Shown: one piece after another, positions 56,079 through 64,000 of the stretch
How positions within the stretch are numbered: position 1 is the stretch's first letter
How the letters are laid out: the number at the start of each line of letters is the position of its first letter
Origin: Plectosphaerella cucumerina
Taxonomy: Eukaryota > Ascomycota > Sordariomycetes > Glomerellales > Plectosphaerellaceae
Direction: 5' to 3'
Assembly (NCBI GenBank): GCA_020746995.1
Contig: JAGPXD010000003.1
Location: 4,588,001-4,652,000 of the forward strand
Length of the DNA: 64,000 nt
Program-made: the position numbers and the translations under genes
Notes under the pieces: model-generated
Seen by the model: only the letters and a program-made list of their open reading frames with translations
Told to the model about the DNA's origin: nothing
Databases searched by the model: none

Positions 56079-57888
56079 GCTGACAGAAGAGGCTCAGCCC
56101 GGTTCCAAATTCAGGAGCTGTAGAAAGGGGTATCATAGGTATCACAGGTAGAGGGAATCCGGCTACTGCCGGGCCATCGCCGAGCCGGCATCGCACTTTC
56201 TCACCGAGGTTGAACTCCGAAGTCGCTGTTTCGACAGAAGACATTTACGGCCACCACATTACCTATTCCGCACCAATTCTGGTAATAGAACCAGCAAATT
56301 GATACTCTGAATAATACCTACACAATGCAATGATCCAGCAACCAGCCCTTCATCATATCCCAACGCCGTGCTTCCATCTTTCCTCAAAGCTTACCGTCGT
56401 CGCCCTCCTCATGATAAGTCATCAAAATTACCCCTCTCCAACATTGAATCATCGGACCCCCACCGCTCCACAAAGTCCCGGGAAAAGCGGGCCCCGGCGA
56501 TCGGGCCGGCGCCCAACCGTCCCCGCCGAAAGCCTTATCGGTCCTCCCATCTCCGGATAAGGCAGGAGGCCGTTCCGCCCTCCGACACCGACACACCGCC
56601 TCTAATTCCCAACCGCCCAGATCCGCGGCGACGAATCAAAGTAACCAACCCCTCCCGACGGCGCGCGCAACACCATCGAGCGCGCGGCAAATGGCCGCTT
56701 TGCAAACTCACAGGCGCGCATGCTAATATTTTCCAACATCCGCCCCTTGCCCGCACTTGTTTCCCCCGAGAATCCCGGGCCGCAAAGTTGACACTCCCAT
56801 CTGTCGCGGGGTTCCGGCGAATGACGTAACAGCCCGTGCCGAAGACCGCGCACGGCCAAGCGCACTGTAGGGCCAGCCCACCATCGAACGGCGAGAGCCG
56901 CGCGCTAGCTCCCTATCGGGACTAGTTTCACCCCGCTCCCGGGGCCAAGCGCTCAACGTGCGTGGCAAAGCGACCACTACCGTTCGATGCTTGCGCCGAC
57001 GAGCGAGTCGCACAGAGTTCATCGCGGACGATAATGACCAGCCTCGCTCGTCGCAGCACAAGCTGGAGCTACCACCTCGCTCGCCCGGTTGATGTAAAGC
57101 AATGAGGTTTATTTTGGAGTGAAAACGACTTGCGCGCACAGCTCACCGCCGTCCTCAACCCGCCTGCCCACTATAAGGCCCTTGCCGCAGCCCCTCCAAA
57201 AAAGGTCGCCGAACCCAGAAGCACGAACCCAACGCTGTTGAAAACCACGAACAAAAAACACATAGACAGACCGCAGCAACCTCCAGATATGTTCCGCACG
57301 TGCAGAAGTAGAGATGCAGGTGCGATCGGAAACCAGACTCGTCCACGATATCATAACAATTTTGCCCCTCCTTGAGGAGAGCGCCCGAGCGCAGCGCGCC
57401 CGCCAGACTGCTCGCTCTCCTTGGTGTTGTTTTGTAGTCTTGTTGTAGGTTCCTCCTCCTCCTGAGGATTTTGTGCTCCTCGCCATGCTCTTCTGCAGAG
57501 CATTGGCGATACCAAAGCTTTTCCGCCGCCAATCATTCTTGGCAACGCAGCAACTCGCGTGATCCAGGTGCCGAGATGGTGTCCCGATTTGCTGAACCAG
57601 ACGTGTCGAGCGAGCGCTGTCCGCAAGCCCCGGACGCCCCCATTGGAAGCCGATGCCGAGACGAAATCCGTTCCCGGTTTCGAGGGCCGAAAGAATTGCT
57701 CCGCCGAAAGTTGCGCAAGGAAATAAGAATCGTCAGACAAGTCTGACGCCAAGTCCCAGGAACGCCATATTTCAAGGAGTGTGAGTGACCTGCCAGGCGC
57801 ACCCTCCATTATGTCCGACCAAAACCCCGAGTCCGCTCATATTTGATGTAATAGAAAATCTCCGACGACACCAGCCATACAGGCCAGA
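56079..57888. other. Gene-free region
   Basis: 1.8 kb between the start codon of the transporter and the stop codon of the zinc-cluster gene. Minus-strand frames at 57109-57486 and 57351-57809 overlap in different frames and lack domains. Nothing else is recognised. Confidence 0.5.
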
Positions 57889-59923
57889 TCACCGCTTGCG
57901 CTTCTTGTTCTTGTCGATCGGGGGAGCGGCCATCGAGATGGGGGCGGCGGGGAGCAGAGGTGGCTGCACAGGGTTGGCGACGTCTTCCTTGCTGATGGGC
58001 ACGCCCATGTGGCGACCGTATCGTCCCTTGCGACCGTTGCCCTCGTCTTCGCTGATGCACTGGTCGGCGCTCATGCCGGCATCACGGCAGCGGCCGCAGG
58101 GGCGCTGTCGGTCGCAGCCCTTCTTACTCTTGCGGCAGCGCTGGCAGCGAGGCTTGGCAGAGAGATCGACCTGCTCCGGGTCACCCCAGGGAGGGGGCAG
58201 GGTAGCGACGGATGCGACGGACTGCTTGCGAGATGGGGGCAGCGACGACGGAGACATGGGACCGCTGCTGGTCGGGACAGGCACGGGCGTCTTCTTTGTC
58301 TTGATGGCCGGCGGGCGGGGCGCCTTCTGGGCCTTGGCGGCCTTGTTGGTTTTGGCGCCTGTCGAGGCGGCGGCAGGCTTGGTGAAATCGGGCAGAGCGG
58401 GCTTCGCCTTGGGGGCCTTGAGCTTGGAAGCGAGGTGGGCAGCGCTGCCGGCGCCGTCCTCCGAGTCGGCATCGTCGCCGCTGGCCTCGGCGCTCTCTCG
58501 TGGAACAAAGTGGCTCTGTGTGGGGTGGAAGATCTTGCGCATGGCGCCCGAGGCGTCCAGCTTTTGGCGGCGTGCCTCGGGAATGTCCTCCTCGCTCTCG
58601 CTGTCGCCATCGCTAGTGGCGCCAGTGGAGGAAGCGGCATCGGCGCGGCCGCTGAAGGTGTCATCGAGCGTCGAGGCCGACGTCCTGCCATGCGAGATGT
58701 TGGACATGTCACCCAGCCGCATCAGCTGGATGGCGACATCCTTGTCTTCCTCGGACATGCAGCTGCCGACGGTAGGATCGGGGGTCGGGAGGATGCCGCT
58801 CATGTTACCGGATTGACTAGCATAGCCGATGCTACCGCGGCTGCGGCGGTTGTCCGGCGCCGGCGTCGCGTAGTACGGGTTCTGGCCATACCTGTCGCTG
58901 TGGCTCTGCGGGGACTGAAGAGGGATAGGATTTGTGAAGGGGTTCTGGCCGGGGTGGGCAAAGGGGAGGGAGGGTCGATGGTGCTCGGTGCGGCGAGCGG
59001 GCGAAACGGAGGGGTTCGACGTGGCAGCGGGCATCTGCGGCGGAGCGAAGAGGGGGAGTTCCTGGCGGGCGGAACGGTTTAGCAAAAGAAATCACGATAG
59101 TCGAGAGGGTTCACGGGGAAAATGTTGCGCATCTTACCGAGCTCTCGAACTTGGCGCGCTTGCGGCGACCGCCCTCGACAATGTTCTCGAGGCTGATCTC
59201 TGTGTTTCCGATCTGCTCCTTCATCCTGCCCGAGGTAGAACTGGAGGCATTGTCGCCGCTGCTGTAGCCGTTGATGCTGTCGCTGTACAGTTCGGCCTGG
59301 CTGTTGGCATCACGGGTCCTGGAGGAGCGGGAACGCCCCTTCTTGGAGGCGTTGTTTGAATTTGTGTTGGCCGATGTGCTGCGGCGGCCGCGAGCAGCGA
59401 TGGGAGAAGGACTCCTCCACCGAGAAGTGAGGGATGTGGGCCTCGACATCTCGGGGGCAAAGCGCGGAGGAGCCTGGAGAGGGTAGTTCTCGGGAGCGTA
59501 GTGCGGCTCGGCGGCACCGGGGTTAGCGACGGCGGCGCCGTACGATGCGTCCTCCGGGGCAGCGGGCGGAGGGCATGACTGTTCTGTGACACGGACGTAT
59601 ACGACCATGTTGTTGGAGAAGTTTTCATAACGAGCAATCAAGGTATTGCTGTGCTGGTCTTCGAAGCTGACTCCCTTGGAGCTGGTAGGACTGGAGTAGA
59701 GGCCATAGAAATTTTTGACTGTGGTGACGATGGAGTCTGTGGTGTCATGGGGATAGATCTGCACCCGCATGGGCAGGCGCGCGCGATACTGAGGTTCGGG
59801 GAAGAGCAGTTCAAATGCGACATTCTTGGGCGACACGGGTTGACGAGGCGAGACGCTGCGGGTCGCCGGAGCGGCCGATGAATCGACGTGGCCGGCGCCG
59901 TTGGCGGATGGCATGAAGGCCAT
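57889..59923 (-). CDS. Zn2Cys6 protein with C-terminal zinc cluster
   Basis: Exons 59923-59138 and 59061-57889 encode 652 residues. An N-terminal conserved block near residues 30-110 (AFELLFPEPQYRARLPMRVQ, IVTTVKNFYGLY, ARYENFSNNMVVYVRV) looks like a folded, ubiquitin- or PB1-like beta-grasp domain. A short conserved stretch follows (ISLENIVEGGRRKRAKFESS). The region 265-560 is Ser/Pro/Ala-rich and disordered. The zinc cluster lies at the C-terminal end, residues 568-597: CQRCRKSKKGC, CGRC and DQC give the six cysteines. The protein ends in KNKKRKR, a likely nuclear signal. Most fungal cluster factors carry the finger at the N-terminus and a PF04082 middle domain; neither is true here. It is probably a transcriptional regulator of a separate subfamily; target genes are unknown. 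Confidence 0.85.
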
Positions 59924-62900
59924 TGTAAATGTGTAGGGAGATGATGGGGGATGTCAATGGTGTCAGTGATGGCGTTGGCCGAGCCCTGATGGCCGGAGAT
60001 GGGTGTCCTTGTTGTGTTGTTGATGTTGGATGAAGCAGGTATGTCGGTCTGGCCGGAGCGACGACTCGCAAGTTCGGCCTGCCGCGACAAGCGGAGACGA
60101 AGCGAAGACGACGATGGGGAAGACGGATGGCACCCTCGACAGCAGCACACGCTTGGTATGTAGAGTCGCTGGGGAGTAGCGCCCACGGCGGCCAGTATTG
60201 TTTTCTCTTGTATGTCGGTCGGGGGTCGGGAGCCCGGATATCGTATTGCTTGCGTGTGGGAGGAGGTCGGCGATGGACACTCAACGGCGACGACAGTCGG
60301 AAAGGGGAGGCAGACGGTATCGGCCGGATGCTCCGTTCCTGTACTCTGATGGAGAGACAATCAGCAAGGTGTTGAATAGGAGAGGCAATGGAGGACTATG
60401 ATGGATGAAGGGCGGTTGGGAGAATAGACGAGAGGCGGGAGAGGAGAGAGGCGACCGCTTCGGCACAGCCGCCCTGGGGATGGAAGCAGCGCCAGACCGG
60501 AGCGAGCCAGGAGATGGACGGGGGACAGGGAGGAGGCGCCGGGAAGTGTGTTTGGGCAAAAAGGGCTCAAAGAGCAGTCTGAAGTCGATCGCATAAGGGT
60601 CAGGAAGGGATAAGACTCACCAGAATGGACGGGAATGAGGTTGTCGGATGGGCTTTGGTCGAGCAGTCCTCGGGGATGTGTGCATGAGAGGGAAAAAGAG
60701 GAGTCCTGGGGAGGTTCGATTTTGTCTCTGGTCCCGTTGCGGCGGCGGTCTGTCTGCGGACTGCGGTGCAGAGCGGTGGTCTGCGCGCCTGTCGGCATGA
60801 CAAGACGGGGCAAGTCCAGCTGCTAGAGACTGGCAGCCACGGGGGGTTGGCAGCTTGGGTTGGGGGTGTCACAGGGAGCTGAAGCGCTAAATTTGGAGGG
60901 CAGACCACCTGTAATCGGGACTGGGGCGCTCTGGCGCGGCACAGTGCGCGACTGTTTGGGTCCATGGTTGGAGCGGGCTTCCTTCCCCCCATCATCGGAG
61001 ACATCAACCCGTTATCTCATGTCCACCAAGAGGGTCTATTGTGCCTGCTGGAAAACTTGATATGTCTGGCAGGTGCTTCTGATGGACATGCTGAGCAAGA
61101 AGGAGCATGGCGACTGTCTTTGGGTGGCTGGCAGTCAGGAGCTGTCCCGCTGGAGCGCCTCCCGATGTGGGCGGCAGCACACCACAAGATGGAAAGGTAC
61201 ATCGGAGTCGGACACATCCAGCTCCAGTCAGCCAGCTCCAGTCAAGGCAGTAGTGAGCGCCTTGCGCCTGCGCGCCCGCCAGATCCGGGCTCATGCCATC
61301 CGCCGGGCATGGGATGGCGCGAGCAACAAGAAGCGCTCCTGATATTTCATACTCACGCCGACTTGCGCAATAGAAGGCAGAGAAGCGGGCAGGCAGGCAG
61401 GGTACTTAGGGGAAGGCCCGCATGCTCTGTCATGCTCAGTCTGGTCAATGCCAACTTGAGATGCCTGAGCCTGTCCCCGTCCCCACCATCATCGATCTCG
61501 TCCTTCCAATGTCCCGCCTCTAGCAAAGTAGGCTCCAGGGTGCCACCCACAACTGGACCTCGGGGTCACTGCCGACTCGTTCGCCCGGGATTTGGGGGCG
61601 CTCTACTATCATCGACGACAACAACTCGAGCAATCCGTCTATGTACGCCTTCCTAGCTGCCGCACAGAAGACCCCGCGAGGAACTGGCTCTGCAGGCCGG
61701 ACAACTGAAACGCAAGCGGGCTGCCATCGATCGCCTCCCGAGCTGCCTGGCCCTGTGCTTGCGCTTCCAGTGCCGCCAGCCAGGGCGATCCTGGCCCCGC
61801 CGATGGCCTCGCCCCCTGGCCTGGCTGGGCGGCCCTGCAGGGAGCCCGGTTTTTGCTGGCCAGCAGATGGAGCATGCGACTCAGGGTCGGTCGTGGACCA
61901 CCACAGAACATCGGGCGGTGGGTGCGTGGCACTGCTCCCGATCAAACACTGGCACACCCACAGGGCGCCTGGTCCATGGCATGCTAATTGATATTGGCTT
62001 CGAGTCCGCCGGCAGTCTGCTACGATGGAACTTCGAGGCGCTGTGTTGTGCTTGGCTTGGCTTGGCCGCGCTGGGCTGACCTGGGCTGAGAGCTGCTGTG
62101 TGCCGACGACATAGGTCAGGTACAGTACGAGAGAGAGAGCTTGTCGCTTGTCGCAGCTGTGCTCAGTACCGCCATGTCTTGTCTCATCGGGGAAGCACGT
62201 CCGTTCCGCACCACACCCATCCATGCCGGTCACGAGATGACGGAACACCCGTCACTCGTCGTGCGACTAGCCCGCCCGCCCGCAGCCAGCAAGCCAGCAA
62301 GCCAGCAGCAGCCTGGCCCGGCCGCGTTGCTGGCGCCTCTTTTGGCCATCGATATACCTGTCAAGTGGCCACCAAGGCCTTGAGCGCGCCGACCCAAGAG
62401 ACATTGTAATGAAAAGGGTGGCCGGCCTGGTTGGATATGAGTGCTGGAGTCGCAAGATACGGGCTGGCCTGGGCGGCCTGGGGGCCGGCTGTCCAATATC
62501 CAATGTCCACCCTCCAATCCCCGGGTCATTGTCGCCTGGCCCGTGGGGGGTGGAAGAGGAATGCCACCGGGCCAGCCAGGGGCCAAGGTGCGACCGAGTG
62601 AGCGCAGCACATGGCAGCTGGCTTCGAGACGCAGACGACTGCTGCTGCCGTTGTTGCTGCTGCCAAAGGGCTACGGCGGCAGCCTCTTGAGATGGCGGCG
62701 ACCAATACAACGCATCGGGCAGCTTTGCTGCAAGGTCCTGCGTCCTGGTGCCACCGCCCAGGACGCGGGGCCGGCATTTCCAGCCCTCCATGAGTCCACG
62801 TCTTATGAGCTCGTCGCGGGAAGATACGAACGGGGCCTCCCTCTGATGAGACTGCGCGGACCTCGGACGGCATGGGTTTGACGCCCCGCTGATCGGTGCG

Positions 62901-64000
62901 ACGGGTGCTACCCCAGGCACACACGCACGCACACACGCACGCACTTGGGCAGAGCAGTCGAGTGCTTGCTTCCATGGCGAGCAAAGGTCAGCCTGCTATC
63001 GCGATGGCTGAACCTCGAGAGGTGACCGGAAAGCAGCCGTGACGACCCGAGGCGCATCCCGCCCGAGTAGCGGTGTTCTTGTTTATGTCCATATTCGCCA
63101 TCAGTCCGAGTCAATGGAGGCCCAAGGAGCTTAGGGTGCCGCCGTGGACATGGCCGAGCCAAGTTGGACCGGCCAATGGCGGCGGCGCATGGTGCATAGG
63201 AGGCGCGCGGAATCGGCTGCAGAGGGGCATCTGGGCTGGCAGCGGCAGGACGAGCGAGCGAGCGAGCGGACGGACGGGCGGGCGGGCGCCTTTCAATGGA
63301 TGGATGGTGGTGTGGTGTGTTCCAATGTGTGGTGGTGGTGTGGACTGTGGAGACGGTGACGGGCTCGTCACTCGCGAGCGCTCCGGCCGCCGATGCACCT
63401 TTGCCCATTGGAGGGGGAGGTTGGCATGTTTTTGCTGCGTTGCGCACGGCTGGCGGTGTCGATGATGGCCCAGGCAGGCCAGACCGCATCTTGCCCGCGC
63501 AAGAAACAGCACAGGAAGCAGAGGCATGGATGACGGCAAGGGTCGCTCAACGGGGGTCGATCCCGATCCCTCCGCTTCTGAGACCACGAGGGCGAAAGAA
63601 CAGAACATGACGAGTGCGTGCGTTCGGTTCGTCAGCATCACAAGCTGGGCCGGGGACCGCCTCCGGAGACAGACAAGCTTCAGGTCCGTTGCGACTTGGG
63701 AGGAAATGGCGGCAGCTGAGTGGCCGAGCACGGCTTTGTTGGGCTGTGGGCTGTTGAGTCGTGGTCATTGGTCTTCAGACCGCGAGCGCAGCGCACACCT
63801 TGATAATTAATATGCGAACCTGCCTGGTTCGGAAGTGCCGTGGCCTGCGCATGCTTCAGAACCAGGTGCTACGCTGCCAGCGGCTGTGCGAGGAATGGAA
63901 TGCCCCCCGTCCAGGGTAGAGTGCTTCAGTCGGGGTCGGGTGCTAGTTGCGGCGCAAACTTCAGGTTGAACCGAAGGTTTGTTTACCTATCCACCTTGTC
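59924..64000. other. Long gene-free region upstream of the zinc-cluster gene
   Basis: 4.1 kb without an accepted gene. The first 700 bases are probably promoter and 5' leader of the minus-strand regulator. Frames such as 60964-61656, 61520-62248 and 62267-62944 overlap on both strands and lack domains. Low-complexity DNA is common: GCAC/ACAC runs at 62910-62945, GAGC/GGAC/GGGC runs at 63250-63290. A gene with many introns could be missed here. Confidence 0.45.

Noticed and set aside
58009..59082. 357-residue plus-strand frame
   Set aside because: Antisense shadow of the GC-rich, disordered part of the zinc-cluster protein; composition is Ala/Gly/Arg-rich without domains.

Overview
The window is nuclear DNA of a filamentous ascomycete (Pezizomycotina, most likely a sordariomycete). 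Genes are interrupted by short GT-AG introns, mostly 47-105 nt with CTAAC/CTGAC-like branch points; intergenic DNA carries CT-rich leaders. The gene set is typically fungal: samB/MUB1, SAT4-type rhodopsin-like membrane protein, Zn2Cys6 regulator, Mgm1 and POT1. Species cannot be named from the sequence. Exon borders were worked out by hand from splice signals, reading frame and family conservation.

Layout. 0-5 kb: a possible gene tail, a CCDC137-like nucleolar protein (-), cyanate hydratase (+), and at 3835-4008 a 57-residue gene made of three copies of a His/Gly-rich block, each ending in the CaaX box CVVM. I read the last as a multi-copy, hybrid-type peptide pheromone precursor; it is the most unusual object here. 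5-16 kb: cystinosin homologue (+), glutathione-degrading amidotransferase Dug3 (-), mitochondrial dynamin Mgm1 (+), Zrg17-like zinc transporter (-), a two-TM protein of unknown function (+). 16-27 kb: MYND protein SamB/Mub1 (+), ribosome-biogenesis factor Ebp2 (-), tRNA-Arg(UCU), EF-hand aspartate/glutamate carrier (-). 27-30 kb: two AT-rich islands that look like RIP-mutated relics, then a stand-alone mitochondrial N-acetyl-gamma-glutamyl-phosphate reductase lacking the kinase half that fungi normally fuse to it. 31-46.6 kb: Mediator subunit Med5 (-), importin alpha (-), tRNA-Gly(UCC) (-), telomere protein Pot1 (+), cohesin subunit Scc3/STAG (-), urease accessory protein UreD (+). 47-60 kb: RNA polymerase III subunit Rpc53 (+), rhodopsin-like membrane protein (-), kynurenine formamidase (+), MFS monocarboxylate-type transporter (-), and a protein with a C-terminal Zn2Cys6 cluster (-). 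The last 4 kb has no convincing gene.

Most of the window is ordinary housekeeping DNA, with genes in alternating orientation and no biosynthetic cluster or intact transposon. Functional neighbours worth noting are cystinosin and Dug3 (tail to tail, both cystine/glutathione turnover) and Pot1 and Scc3 (tail to tail, chromosome maintenance). The pheromone-like gene and the kinase-less arginine gene are the two places where the sequence departs from the expected family pattern.
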